Of a stretch of DNA of 44,364 bases, positions 27,652 to 37,974 are shown in pieces. A program made the translations under genes and the position numbers. The notes beneath the pieces are model-generated. The model saw nothing but the letters and a program-made list of their open reading frames with translations. It was not told where the DNA came from and ran no database searches. Positions within the stretch are counted from its first letter, which is position 1, and every line of letters begins with the position of its first letter. The DNA lies in assembly GCF_023701345.1 (NCBI RefSeq), contig NZ_JAMPXE010000009.1, positions 1-44,364 on the forward strand, in the 5' to 3' direction. The DNA is from Rhodoferax sp. Lineage in GTDB: Bacteria > Pseudomonadota > Gammaproteobacteria > Burkholderiales > Burkholderiaceae_C.

Positions 27652-28884
27652 ATGATTTCTTTCATCATTTCCCTGCCTGCGGCCAGCGCCGATGCCACTG
27701 TGTTGTATGACTACGTGCTGGGCTCCGACGGCAGCGCAGAAACCCGCGCCGCCAGTGTGCCGCTGTCCTTGTTGCCGTTGCCCCCGGATCGTCAGACCGA
27801 GGTGGTCGTGCTGCTGCCCATGTCCGCCTTGTCCTGGCATCAGGTGACTCTGCCCAAGGGCAGTCTGGCGCGTGGCCTGATGGCTGAGCGGGGCGCAAGC
27901 CGCCTGCGCGCCATCCTGGATGGCTTGCTGGAAGACCGGCTGCTTGACGAACCGGCGCAGCTGCACCTGGCGCTGCAACCCCAGCCGGTGGCAGAGGCCC
28001 CGGTGTGGGTGGTGGCCTGTGACCGGGCCTGGCTCCATGCCCATTTGCAGGCCCTGGTTCAGGCAGGTTTTTCGGTTGCACGCATCGTGCCCGAGTTCAC
28101 CCCCGAGGCGCTGGCGCAGACGATCTACGTGATGGGGGATGAACAGCATCCGGTGCTGGTGGGGGGGCGTTTGTTGTCATGTCCGCTGTCAGCCGCCACA
28201 TTGAACTTGCTGGGTGAGCCCGCGGCTGAAGGGTCGCCGCCTGCGGTGGTCGCCGAACCGGCTGTGGCCGCGCAGGCTGAAAGCCTGTTCAAGCGCCCGG
28301 TCACTTTGCAACAGCGGTCCCAGCGGCTGCTGCAGGCAGCGCAAAGCGCATGGGATCTGGCCCAGTTCGACCTGGTCAATGCCAACCGTGACCGGGCTTG
28401 GGCGCAGCTGGCACAGGGTGTCAAAAGTTTGCTCCATGCCCCGCCATGGCGCGCGGCGCGGCTGGCCCTGGTGGCGCTGCTGCTGGTCAATCTGGTGGGT
28501 TTGAATGCCTGGGCCTTGCGCGAGCAAATGGCGCTGCAGGGCAAACGCCAGGCCGTGCGCGCGGTGCTGGGCAGCACCTTTCCCAAAATACCGGTGGTGG
28601 TCGATGCGCCGCTGCAAATGGCACGCGAAGTGGCTGCTTTGCAGCGTGCCAGCGGTGCCGCATCAAGCACCGACATGGAAGCCATGCTGGCCTCGTTGGG
28701 CGCCCAGTTACCCGTCACGCAAACCTTGACGGCAATTGACTACCAATCACAGGAATTGCGCGTCAAAGCGCCGGCCGTTTCAGAAGCAGAGCAGGTACGG
28801 CTGGTCCTGGCGCTTAAGCAGCAGAGCCTGGCTGCCAGCTGGGATGGCTCGCAGTGGGTGATTAAACCGGGGCCGACACCATGA
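27652..28884 (+). CDS. gspL: Type II secretion inner-membrane platform protein GspL
   Basis: A 410-residue bitopic protein that links the ATPase GspE (cytoplasmic actin-like domain) to GspM (periplasmic ferredoxin-like domain). The membrane segment is at about residue 265-285 (RLALVALLLVNLVGLNAWAL). The cytoplasmic half begins with SFIISLPAASADATVLYDYV. ATG 27652 lies 16 bases after gspK; an in-frame ATG at 27598 within gspK is not favoured. The stop overlaps gspM (ATGA). Confidence 0.9.
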   Translation: MISFIISLPAASADATVLYDYVLGSDGSAETRAASVPLSLLPLPPDRQTEVVVLLPMSALSWHQVTLPKGSLARGLMAERGASRLRAILDGLLEDRLLDEPAQLHLALQPQPVAEAPVWVVACDRAWLHAHLQALVQAGFSVARIVPEFTPEALAQTIYVMGDEQHPVLVGGRLLSCPLSAATLNLLGEPAAEGSPPAVVAEPAVAAQAESLFKRPVTLQQRSQRLLQAAQSAWDLAQFDLVNANRDRAWAQLAQGVKSLLHAPPWRAARLALVALLLVNLVGLNAWALREQMALQGKRQAVRAVLGSTFPKIPVVVDAPLQMAREVAALQRASGAASSTDMEAMLASLGAQLPVTQTLTAIDYQSQELRVKAPAVSEAEQVRLVLALKQQSLAASWDGSQWVIKPGPTP

Positions 28885-29363
28885 ACCTGTTGACGCAATT
28901 AAAAAACCGCTGGCGCAGCGTGTCACCGCGTGAACAGCGACTGGTGCTACTGGCCGGCGTATTGATCGGTCTGGCCCTGTTGTGGTGGCTGGCGCTGGCG
29001 CCGGCGTTGACGGTGCTCAAGGCAGCACCGGCGCAGCATCAGGCACTGGATGCCCAACTGCAATACATGCAGCGTCTGCAAGCCCAGGCCAAAGCCTTGC
29101 AGGCGCAACCCGTGCTCTCGGTCGAGGCGGCCCGCCAGGCGCTGGAAGCCGCCCTGAAGCCGCTTGGAACAGGCGCACAAATGACGGTACAAGCCGATCG
29201 CGTCACGGTCACGCTCAAGGCAGTCCCTGCCAGCGCCCTGGCGCAGTGGCTCGCCACGGCCCGGCAAAACGCCCACACCGCGCCGCTGGAAGCGCACCTG
29301 GTGCGCAATCCGGCCGGCAGTTGGGATGGCACGCTAATGTTGAGCCTGGGTGCGCGGCCGTGA
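28881..29363 (+). CDS. gspM: Type II secretion platform protein GspM
   Basis: A 160-residue inner-membrane protein with a short cytoplasmic tail (NRWRSVSPREQRLVLLAGV), one membrane helix (about residues 20-40) and a periplasmic domain with a heptad-like region followed by a small ferredoxin-like fold. It pairs with GspL. ATG 28881 overlaps gspL, and the stop overlaps gspN (GTGA). Length and layout match GspM although sequence motifs are weak, as is usual in this family. Confidence 0.9.
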   Translation: MNLLTQLKNRWRSVSPREQRLVLLAGVLIGLALLWWLALAPALTVLKAAPAQHQALDAQLQYMQRLQAQAKALQAQPVLSVEAARQALEAALKPLGTGAQMTVQADRVTVTLKAVPASALAQWLATARQNAHTAPLEAHLVRNPAGSWDGTLMLSLGARP

Positions 29364-30142
29364 AGCACGGGCAAGGCAACACCCCCTGGCGCTGGGCGCT
29401 GGCAGGTGCGCTGCTGGGGTTGACGCTGAGCATGGTGCTCTTTGCCCCGGCGCGCTGGCTGTCGTCGCTGGTCCGGCAGGCCAGCGGCGGCCAGGTGCTG
29501 CTGATGGAAGCCCGCGGCACGGTCTGGACGGGCTCGGCCCGCGTCACGCTCACGGGTGGCCAGGGCAGTCCGGCTGTGACCATGTTGCCCGGCCGGCTGG
29601 ACTGGATTTTGGCGCCTGCCCTGGGGGGCGCCAACGTGCAACTCAACGCCGAGTGCTGCATGCAGCAAGCGTGGTCCATGCGCGTTCAGCCACGCTGGAA
29701 TGGCCTGCAAGTGAAGCTGTCAGATGCCCAGTCGCAGTGGCCGGCCTGGCTGCTGGCCGGCTTGGGTACACCCTGGAACACCATCCAGCCGCAGGGCGAG
29801 CTGCAATTGAGCACGCAGGGCCTGATGCTGGTCTGGGCAGCGGGGCGGCTGGTGGTGACGGGTGCGGCGCAACTCGACGCCATGAATCTGTCATCGCACC
29901 TGTCCACATTGCGCCCCATGGGCAGCTACCGCTTCAGTTTGACCGGTGGCACGCCGATCACCCTGGTGTTGACGACGCAGCAGGGCAGCCTGCAAATTTC
30001 GGGCAGTGGCCAATGGGTGGGTGGGCAACTGCGCTTTAATGGCGAGGCCAGTGCCGCACCGGAACACCAGGCGGCCCTGTCGAATCTTCTGAATCTTATC
30101 GGACGGCGCAATGGTGCACGTTCCATCATCAAAGTGGGTTGA
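29360..30142 (+). CDS. gspN: Type II secretion protein GspN
   Basis: A 260-residue bitopic protein with one N-terminal membrane segment (about residues 10-32, ALAGALLGLTLSMVLFAPA) and a periplasmic domain with LLMEARGTVWTGSARV, the recognisable GspN/T2SSN motif. GspN is present in only part of T2SS operons and is often dispensable. GTG 29360 overlaps the gspM stop by four bases. A longer upstream frame (from 28982) runs within gspM and is not a real start. Six bases separate it from gspD. Confidence 0.88.
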   Translation: MKHGQGNTPWRWALAGALLGLTLSMVLFAPARWLSSLVRQASGGQVLLMEARGTVWTGSARVTLTGGQGSPAVTMLPGRLDWILAPALGGANVQLNAECCMQQAWSMRVQPRWNGLQVKLSDAQSQWPAWLLAGLGTPWNTIQPQGELQLSTQGLMLVWAAGRLVVTGAAQLDAMNLSSHLSTLRPMGSYRFSLTGGTPITLVLTTQQGSLQISGSGQWVGGQLRFNGEASAAPEHQAALSNLLNLIGRRNGARSIIKVG

Positions 30143-30148
30143 ACCAGC

Positions 30149-32236
30149 ATGACCAAATCGAAATCCGTCAAATCCCCTCATCCTGTTTGCGCCCTTGCGG
30201 CGGGCACCCTGCTGGCCATGACCGTGGCGATGTTCGCCCCCGGCGCCATGGCGCAGACCGGCGCCAGAACGGCTGAGCCGGTGACGCTGAACTTCAATAA
30301 CGCCGAGATCGATGCGGTGGCGCGCACCTTTGCCAGCATTACCGGACGCAATGTGGTGGTGGACCCGCGCGTCAAGGGAACCATCACCCTGGTCACTGAC
30401 AGGCCGGTGAGCCGCGCGGCGGCCATGGGCCAGTTTGTGGCGGCGCTGCGCCTGCAGGGCTTCACCCTGGTGGAAACTGACGGCCTGTACAAGGTGGTGC
30501 CAGAGGCCGATGCCAAGTTGCAAAGTGCCGGCGTGAGCATGCTCGACGGCGAGGAAGGCCGCCTGCCCTCGGGCAACCAGATCGCCACGCAAATCTTCAA
30601 GCTCAATTTTGAATCGGCCAACAACCTGGTGCCGGTGCTGCGGCCCCTGATCAGCCCCAACAACACCATCAACGCCAATCCGGGCAGCAACTCGCTGGTG
30701 ATCACCGACTACGCCGACAACCTGCGCCGCATGGGGCGCATCATTGCCGCCATGGACACGGCCAACGCCACCGATGTCGAGGTGATTCCGTTACAGCACG
30801 CCATTGCCTCGGATCTGGCGCCGCTGGTGCTCAGACTGCTGGGTTCGAGTGCTTCAGGTGCCCCGGCGGGCCAGGCCGACACCTCGTTCAAAACCACGCT
30901 GATCGCCGAGCCCCGCGCCAACGCCCTGATCTTGCGTGCCGCCAACGGCGCGCAACTGGCGCTGGCGCGTTCGCTGGTGGCGCGGCTGGACCAGCCCGAA
31001 ACGGGCGGCAGCAATGGCGCGGCTGGCAACATCCATGTGGTCTACCTGAAAAATGCCGATGCCACCAAAATGGCGGCCACCCTGCGTGCGGCCATCAGCG
31101 GTGGGGCTGCGTCTGTTGCCGCGCCGGCAGCGGCAACCGGCGCGGCGGGCAGTGCTGCGGTTGCGCAAGCCACCACTGGCGGCCAGATTCAGGCCGATGT
31201 GGCCACCAATTCGCTCATCATCACGGCTCCCGAGCCGCAATACCGGCAATTGCGCGCGGTCATCGACAAGCTCGATGGCCGCCGCGCCCAGGTGTTTGTC
31301 GAGAGCCTGATTGCCGAAGTCAGCGCCGACCGGGCGGCTGAATTCGGCATCCAGTGGCAGGGGCCATTGGGCAAGGCCGGTGATGGTGTGATTGGCCTGC
31401 TGGGCAGCAACTTTGGCACCGGCGGCAAGAACATCATCAACCTGGCCACCGCCGGCGCCACCGGGGGCGTAGCGGCGCCACGCGGGCTCAATTTTGGCGC
31501 AGTGCAGCAAACCAATGGGGTTTATGTGCTCGGTTTCCTGGCGCGATTCCTGGAAGATTCAGGCAGCGGCAATGTGCTCTCAACCCCCAACTTGCTGACG
31601 CTCGACAACGAGGAAGCCAAGATCGTGATTGGCCAGAATGTGCCCTTTGTCACCGGCCAGTTCACCAATACCGGCAGCAACAATGGTTCCGTCAACCCGT
31701 TCCAGACCATCGAGCGCAAGGACGTCGGCCTGACGCTCAAGGTGAAGCCGCAAATCAGCGAAAACGGCACTGTCAAGCTGGCGATTTACCAGGAAGTCTC
31801 CAACGTGCTGGCCTCCAGCGTCAACGCCCCCAACGGCCCGACCACCAACAAGCGCACCATCGAATCCAATGTGCTGGTGGAAGACGGTGCCATTGTCGTG
31901 CTGGGCGGCCTGCTGCAGGACGAATATTCGGGCAACGAGGAAAAAGTGCCCGGCCTGGGCGATGTGCCCCTGTTTGGCAATTTGTTCAAGAGCGAGGCCC
32001 GCAACCGCAAAAAAACCAACCTGATGGTGTTTTTGCGCCCGGTGGTGGTGCGTGATGCACAAGCCACCGACCAACTGTCGCTGGACCGTTATGACCTGAT
32101 GCGTGCCGGCTTGCAAACGGCCCAGCCCAAGCCCAGCAGCCTGGTGCCCATCAACGAGGCCCCGCTGTTGCCACCAGCGCCGGTCAAGGCGACTGCGGGC
32201 AGCACACCAGTCCCGCTGGGCACGCCTGCCCGATAA
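30149..32236 (+). CDS. gspD: Type II secretion outer-membrane secretin GspD
   Basis: A 695-residue secretin that forms the outer-membrane pore. A cleavable signal peptide ends AMAQ at about residue 35. N0 to N3 ring domains follow (VTLNFNNAEIDAVARTFASIT, NTINANPGSNSLVITDYADN, a Gly/Ala-rich linker near 310-345). The secretin domain has VFVESLIAEVSADRAAEFG and the C-terminal GGLLQDEYSG and VPLFGNLFKSEARNR KKTNLMVFLRP regions. The C-terminal 40 residues may hold a pilotin-binding segment, but no pilotin gene is seen here. ATG 30149. Confidence 0.96.
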   Translation: MTKSKSVKSPHPVCALAAGTLLAMTVAMFAPGAMAQTGARTAEPVTLNFNNAEIDAVARTFASITGRNVVVDPRVKGTITLVTDRPVSRAAAMGQFVAALRLQGFTLVETDGLYKVVPEADAKLQSAGVSMLDGEEGRLPSGNQIATQIFKLNFESANNLVPVLRPLISPNNTINANPGSNSLVITDYADNLRRMGRIIAAMDTANATDVEVIPLQHAIASDLAPLVLRLLGSSASGAPAGQADTSFKTTLIAEPRANALILRAANGAQLALARSLVARLDQPETGGSNGAAGNIHVVYLKNADATKMAATLRAAISGGAASVAAPAAATGAAGSAAVAQATTGGQIQADVATNSLIITAPEPQYRQLRAVIDKLDGRRAQVFVESLIAEVSADRAAEFGIQWQGPLGKAGDGVIGLLGSNFGTGGKNIINLATAGATGGVAAPRGLNFGAVQQTNGVYVLGFLARFLEDSGSGNVLSTPNLLTLDNEEAKIVIGQNVPFVTGQFTNTGSNNGSVNPFQTIERKDVGLTLKVKPQISENGTVKLAIYQEVSNVLASSVNAPNGPTTNKRTIESNVLVEDGAIVVLGGLLQDEYSGNEEKVPGLGDVPLFGNLFKSEARNRKKTNLMVFLRPVVVRDAQATDQLSLDRYDLMRAGLQTAQPKPSSLVPINEAPLLPPAPVKATAGSTPVPLGTPAR

Positions 32237-32258
32237 GCCATAGCCAACGAGCCGGTCC

Positions 32259-33704
<1,446 letters not shown>

Positions 33705-33728
33705 GCCCGGCAAGCCAGAGACAACCCC

Positions 33729-34961
33729 ATGCCCGTTTATTCTTTTGAAGCCATCAGCACCGCTGGCGACACCCGCAAGGGGGTGATCGAGGCCGACTCG
33801 GCCAAGGCAGCGCGCGGCCTGCTGCGCGCCCAGGCGCTGGTGCCGCTCAAGGTGGAGCCCGTCAGTGCCCAGGCGGGTGCCGCCGACAAGGCCGGCACGG
33901 GTGGCGTGGGCCGGTCTTATCGACGCGTCTTCAGTGCCACCGCACTGGCCATCTGGACGCGTCAACTCGCCGGTCTGGTGTCTTCCGGGCTGACGCTGGA
34001 GCGCGCCCTCGCATCGCTGTCGGACGAAGCCGAAAAAGCGCCCGAGCGCGAACTGGTGGCCACCTTGCGCGCCGAGGTCAATGGCGGCGCGCCGTTTGCC
34101 AAGGCGCTGGCGCAGCATCCGCGCGAGTTCACGGATATCTTTGTTGCCGTGATCGGCGCCGGCGAGCAAAGCGGCAATCTGGGGCTGGTGCTGGAGCGTC
34201 TGGCCGACGATCTGGAAGAGCAGCACGCGCTGAAAGCCAAGCTGATCGGCGCGGCGCTGTACCCGGCCATCGTGTCGCTGGTGGCGATCGTCATCGTGCT
34301 GTTTCTGGTGACCTACGTGGTGCCGCAGGTGGCCAACGTGTTTGCCGGCAGCAAGCGCGCGCTGCCCCTGCTGACCGTGATCATGATCAATACCAGCGCC
34401 TTCCTGCGCAGCTACGGCTGGCTGCTGTTGCTGGCGTTGGCCGGCGGCGTTGTCGGCCTGCGCCTGGCTCTGGCCAACGCCCCGTTCCGTGAAAAATTTG
34501 ACGCAGCCTGGCTCAATCTGCCGATTCTGGGCAAGATGTCACGCAGCTACAACTCGGCGCGTTTTGCCAGCACCCTGGCCATGCTGGCAGCGGCGGGCGT
34601 GCCCATCTTGAAAGCCTTGCAGGCCGCCGCCCAGACCCTGTCCAACCGTGCCATGCGCACCGACGCGCTCGATGCCCTGGTGCTGGTGCGTGAAGGCGCA
34701 CCGCTGGCCGCGGCGCTGGCGCAAAAGAAGCGTTTTCCGGGGCTGCTGGCCATGTTTGCGCGCCTGGGTGAGCAAACCGGCACGCTGCCGCTGATGCTGC
34801 AGCGCGCCGCCAAACAGCTCGGCACCGAGGTGCAGCGCCGCGCCCTGCAGCTCGCCACCCTGCTCGAGCCGCTGCTGATTGTGGCCATGGGCATGGTGGT
34901 GATGCTGATCGTGCTGGCGGTGCTGATGCCGATCATCCAACTCAACCAGTTGGTGCGGTAG
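33729..34961 (+). CDS. gspF: Type II secretion inner-membrane platform protein GspF
   Basis: A 410-residue polytopic protein with the N-terminal PVYSFEAISTAGDTRKGVIEADSAKAARG segment in the cytoplasm, two repeated T2SSF domains and three membrane helices (about residues 173-200, 225-245 and 380-405). It anchors the pseudopilus and contacts GspE. Conserved features include FTDIFVAVIGAGEQSGNL and RFASTLAMLAAAGVPILKAL. ATG 33729 follows gspE by 24 bases. It is the last gene of the secretion operon; an inverted repeat follows it. Confidence 0.96.
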   Translation: MPVYSFEAISTAGDTRKGVIEADSAKAARGLLRAQALVPLKVEPVSAQAGAADKAGTGGVGRSYRRVFSATALAIWTRQLAGLVSSGLTLERALASLSDEAEKAPERELVATLRAEVNGGAPFAKALAQHPREFTDIFVAVIGAGEQSGNLGLVLERLADDLEEQHALKAKLIGAALYPAIVSLVAIVIVLFLVTYVVPQVANVFAGSKRALPLLTVIMINTSAFLRSYGWLLLLALAGGVVGLRLALANAPFREKFDAAWLNLPILGKMSRSYNSARFASTLAMLAAAGVPILKALQAAAQTLSNRAMRTDALDALVLVREGAPLAAALAQKKRFPGLLAMFARLGEQTGTLPLMLQRAAKQLGTEVQRRALQLATLLEPLLIVAMGMVVMLIVLAVLMPIIQLNQLVR

Positions 34962-34966
34962 GGCGC

Positions 34967-35021
34967 GCTGGGGCGGCGGCCTCATACTGTCAAAGGCCCA
35001 GAAATCGGCCGCCACCCCAGC
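34967..35021. repeat. Inverted repeat after gspF
   Basis: A 15-base arm (34967-34981) pairs with 35007-35021 with one mismatch, around a 25-base loop. It is GC-rich and has no T-run on either side, so it is not a classical intrinsic terminator. It starts 6 bases after the gspF stop and may protect the operon 3' end or help terminate it. Confidence 0.6.
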
Positions 35022-35462
35022 CCTTATCCCGCTGGTGAGCGTGGTTGGTCGTTGAGCAAGAAGACAAGAATCACCGATGTCGGTGTTGGTTTTACGGACT
35101 GTTCTGCAGCGTATCCGGGCGTAGAGATTTGCGATCTGCCTGCTCTAAATCGGCCATTGCCATCTAGGGATCGACAGGCAGCTATGTGGCGAACCTTTCA
35201 CCAAAGTGGCCACCCGGACTCGACCAAATGCGGATGCCCACGGGTGTCAGCTTCCGGGCAACAGAAAAATAAACACTGCCGAGGTTCCATAAAGCTGCCG
35301 CAAGGTTGTCGATGCCCCGTCCGCATTACCAACAATGGCGGCGGGAAAGTCTGAATCGTGCGTGCAGAACCGGGCAGTCGCCACGATCAGCTTCTGGGTA
35401 AGCCAATACCAATTTCTTGGAGACTGTTCTTACAATCTGGTCGCACCCCCCCATCGGACCGT
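35022..35462. other. Non-coding or decayed stretch between gspF and the LysR gene
   Basis: This stretch of 441 bases has lower GC than the secretion operon. It contains a 100-codon open frame on the + strand at 35052-35354 whose translation matches no family I recognise and lacks a ribosome binding site. No repeats or motifs are evident. It looks like a boundary between core and accessory DNA. Confidence 0.4.
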
Positions 35463-36359
35463 TCAATTTAAAGCATCTTGGCGAAGCCGTTCGATCGCCA
35501 AGTCCAGGAATGCGCGAACACGTTGTGGCGCTTGCCGACCCTCTCGGTGAACCACATGCACAGGCAAAGCAACTGGTTCAAAGTCCGGCAACACAGTCTT
35601 CAGCCTTCCAGTGCGCAAGTGATCTGCCACTTGGTACGAAAGCAGCCGAGTCAGCCCAAAACCGCCGACGGCTGCAGCCACCGCAGAATCATTGGTCGTC
35701 GTAATCATCCGTGCATTAAGTCGAATGCTTCGAGGCTCGCCTTTGTCAACCAGTTTCCATTCCGGGTTCGGCGTCACACTGCTGGCGGAAATAATGTTGT
35801 GGTGGTGCAAATCATCGGGAATGGTCGGTATTCCGTGCCTGACAAGATAGTCTGGTGCGCCGCAGATCACGCGCCGAACCTGCCCGACACGAATGGCCTG
35901 CATGGTGGAATCCGGCAGTTCACCGATGCGGACTGCGACATCCACACCTTCGTCCAGCAAGTTGACGACCCGATCCAGAAACAGACAGGATGCGCTCACC
36001 TCGGGATAGCGGGTCAGGTACTCCGTGACGACGGGTGTCACATACATCCCTCCAAACAACACTGGGGCAGTGATGGTCAGCCTTCCACGGGGTGACGTGT
36101 GCATGCCACTGACCGACTCATCCGCCTCCAGCATCTCCGCCAGGATGCGGCGGCAATCCTGCGCATAGCGCTCCCCCGCGTCCGTGACCCGCACACTGCG
36201 GGTGGTGCGCGTTAGCAGGCGCAGACCCAGATGCAACTCCAGTTCATTGATGGCCCGTGTGACCGCCGGTGGCGACAGGTTCAACTTGCGCGCCGCACCG
36301 GCCAGACCCTGGCAATCCACGACGGCGATGAAGACGTTGATGAGGTGAAATCGGTCCAT
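35463..36359 (-). CDS. LysR-family transcriptional regulator
   Basis: A 298-residue LysR-type regulator. The N-terminal winged helix-turn-helix reads MDRFHLINVFIAVVDCQGL and LSPPAVTRAINELELHLGLRLL. The effector domain spans about 90-295, with RGRLTITAPVLFGGMYVTP at the typical hinge. It belongs by sequence style to the CrgA/AaeR-like group with no obvious Cys redox pair, so the inducer is unknown. It is transcribed away from the AhpD-like gene across a 139-base intergenic region, the standard layout for a LysR regulator controlling its divergent neighbour. The ATG is at 36359. Confidence 0.93.
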   Translation of the reverse strand: MDRFHLINVFIAVVDCQGLAGAARKLNLSPPAVTRAINELELHLGLRLLTRTTRSVRVTDAGERYAQDCRRILAEMLEADESVSGMHTSPRGRLTITAPVLFGGMYVTPVVTEYLTRYPEVSASCLFLDRVVNLLDEGVDVAVRIGELPDSTMQAIRVGQVRRVICGAPDYLVRHGIPTIPDDLHHHNIISASSVTPNPEWKLVDKGEPRSIRLNARMITTTNDSAVAAAVGGFGLTRLLSYQVADHLRTGRLKTVLPDFEPVALPVHVVHREGRQAPQRVRAFLDLAIERLRQDALN

Positions 36360-36416
36360 GGCATTCCGCTTGGTGGAAGAGTGAATTGAGTTTAGCGGTG
36401 ATTCTCTTTGGCAGAA

Positions 36417-36432
36417 GAACTAAATACAGTTC
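36417..36432. promoter_or_regulatory. Candidate LysR operator between the divergent genes
   Basis: GAACT-AAATAC-AGTTC (36417-36432) is a perfect 5-base-arm palindrome with a T-rich/A-rich spacing suited to a LysR dimer. It lies 67 bases upstream of the AhpD-like start and 58 bases upstream of the LysR start. The role is inferred from position and symmetry only. Confidence 0.4.
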
Positions 36433-36498
36433 ACCCATTCGCTGCACAAGATGGCGAAGACCGGTTCCCCCACTCTTAAACCCTTCAAGGAAATCACC

Positions 36499-37047
36499 AT
36501 GTCCCGAATCAGCATCCCCACCGTCGACAACTCCGTAGCAGCCGCCAAGCCCTTGCTGGCCGCCGTGCACAAGCAACTGGGCGTGGTGCCCAATTTGATG
36601 AAACTGGTGGGCCACAGCCCGGCAGCCCTGGAAGGCTATCTGTCCCTGAACGGTGCCCTGGGCAAGGGCAAGCTCAGCGTGCAACTGCGCGAGCGCATCG
36701 CCTTGACTATTGCTGAATACAACGGCTGCGACTACTGCCTCTCGGCCCATGACTACCTGGGACAAAACGTGGCCAAGCTCAGCCGTAGCGAGCTGGACGC
36801 CGCCCGCGACGGCCACTCCGAAGACGCCAGCACACAAGTGGCCCTGCAGTTCGCTCTGCGCGTGGCGCAGTCGCGCGGCCGTGTCAGCGATGCTGACATC
36901 GCCACCCTGCGCCTGGCCGGCTTTGATGAGGCCGCAGTGATCGAAATCGTGGCCAACGTCGCCGTCAACGTGTTGACCAACTACATCAACAACGTGGCAC
37001 AGACCGACATCGACTTTCCCGTCGTCAACGCCAAGCTGGCCGCCTGA
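36499..37047 (+). CDS. AhpD-like/carboxymuconolactone decarboxylase family peroxidase
   Basis: A 182-residue all-alpha protein of the alkylhydroperoxidase AhpD core family. The redox motif C77-D-Y-C80 and H84, with E73 just before it, form the proton-relay pattern of AhpD peroxidases (TIAEYNGCDYCLSAHD). It probably reduces organic or hydrogen peroxide with a thiol donor. ATG 36499 has AAGGAAA at 36487-36493; an upstream in-frame ATG at 36451 would lack a ribosome site. It leads a run of plus-strand oxidant-related genes opposite the LysR regulator. Confidence 0.92.
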   Translation: MSRISIPTVDNSVAAAKPLLAAVHKQLGVVPNLMKLVGHSPAALEGYLSLNGALGKGKLSVQLRERIALTIAEYNGCDYCLSAHDYLGQNVAKLSRSELDAARDGHSEDASTQVALQFALRVAQSRGRVSDADIATLRLAGFDEAAVIEIVANVAVNVLTNYINNVAQTDIDFPVVNAKLAA

Positions 37048-37115
37048 AGAAGCCGTGCTGCCGCCCCAATCGGCAGCCCCAACGTAACCTACAACCCACG
37101 CAACCAGGAGACAGC

Positions 37116-37469
37116 ATGAATCTCGATATCGCCGTTCAAACCCACGCCTTGTGGAAGACCAAACTCCGTGCAGCAATTTCCAAACGCGAGCAAATGGACT
37201 TGATCACCTTGGCGCGCGACGATTGCTGCGAATTGGGTATCTGGCTGCACGGGGAAGGCAAAAACCACTTTGGTCAGCATGCCTCCCACGGTGACTGTGT
37301 TCGCAAGCATCTGGAATTCCATGCTGAGGTGACCAAGGTTGCAAGAGCGGTGAACACCCACCAATTCACTGTGGCAGACGCCATGCTGAATGCGGGCAGT
37401 CCCTATGCCAAGGCTTCCAGCGCACTCAGCGTGTCCTTTATCCAGTTGCGCAAGGCAGCCGGCATCTAA
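37116..37469 (+). CDS. Free-standing CZB (chemoreceptor zinc-binding) domain protein
   Basis: A 117-residue protein that consists of little more than a CZB domain. The four zinc ligands of the family are visible: H10, C38 in CCELGIWL, and H65 and H69 in [11 protein letters not shown] domains bind zinc through a redox-active Cys and in several bacteria sense zinc or hypochlorous acid. They are usually fused to chemoreceptors or diguanylate cyclases; here nothing is fused, so it may work through a partner in trans. The ATG at 37116 has AGGAGA just upstream (37106-37111). Its place beside an AhpD-like gene fits an oxidant response. Confidence 0.85.
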   Translation: MNLDIAVQTHALWKTKLRAAISKREQMDLITLARDDCCELGIWLHGEGKNHFGQHASHGDCVRKHLEFHAEVTKVARAVNTHQFTVADAMLNAGSPYAKASSALSVSFIQLRKAAGI

Positions 37470-37491
37470 ACCTTCACTGGCGTGTCACACC

Positions 37492-37974
37492 ATGCACCCG
37501 AACACGAGCTCATCCCGCCCCCCTTTACCACCGTTCACCCTTGAGTCCGCCGTGCTCAAGGTTCGAATGGCCGAAGACGCGTGGAACTCGCGCGATCCGG
37601 CACGGGTGGCCTTGGCTTACACCGAGCTGAGCCAATGGCGCAACCGTTCGGAATTTGTCGTTGGCCGCCCAGCCATTGAGGTCTTTCTCACGGCAAAATG
37701 GGAGCGTGAACAGGAGTACCGACTTGTCAAAGAGTTGTGGGCATTCCACGGCAACCGCATTGCGGCCCGGTTTTGCTATGAGTGGCATGACCGGAATGGC
37801 CAATGGTTCAGAAGCTATGGCAACGAAAACTGGGAGTTTAATGCACAGGGTCTGATGCAGTTACGCCTGGCCAGCATCAACGACATGCCCATCGCGTTTG
37901 CTGAACGCAAATTGCTGTGGCCACCGGGACGCCGACCCGATGACCATGCGTCTCTGAGTCAAATGGGGCTGTGA
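37492..37974 (+). CDS. NTF2-like protein, DUF1348 family
   Basis: A 160-residue protein with the small cone-shaped NTF2/SnoaL-like fold suggested by [22 protein letters not shown] and the sequence [25 protein letters not shown], both typical of DUF1348. The biochemical role of this family is unknown. ATG 37492 lies 22 bases after the CZB gene; a longer in-frame start at 37390 lies in that gene and is rejected. The stop overlaps the next start (GTGA). No ribosome binding site is strong. Confidence 0.88.
   Translation: MHPNTSSSRPPLPPFTLESAVLKVRMAEDAWNSRDPARVALAYTELSQWRNRSEFVVGRPAIEVFLTAKWEREQEYRLVKELWAFHGNRIAARFCYEWHDRNGQWFRSYGNENWEFNAQGLMQLRLASINDMPIAFAERKLLWPPGRRPDDHASLSQMGL

Noticed and set aside
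28982-29359. Extended N-terminus of gspN
   Set aside because: The segment runs within gspM in another frame; the GTGA overlap start at 29360 gives a normal GspN with a membrane helix at the start.
34967-35021. Inverted repeat as an insertion-sequence end
   Set aside because: No transposase remnant or target duplication is near; a role at the operon 3' end is more likely.
35052-35354. 100-codon frame downstream of gspF
   Set aside because: No ribosome binding site, no recognised family, odd amino acid composition; kept only as part of an unassigned stretch.
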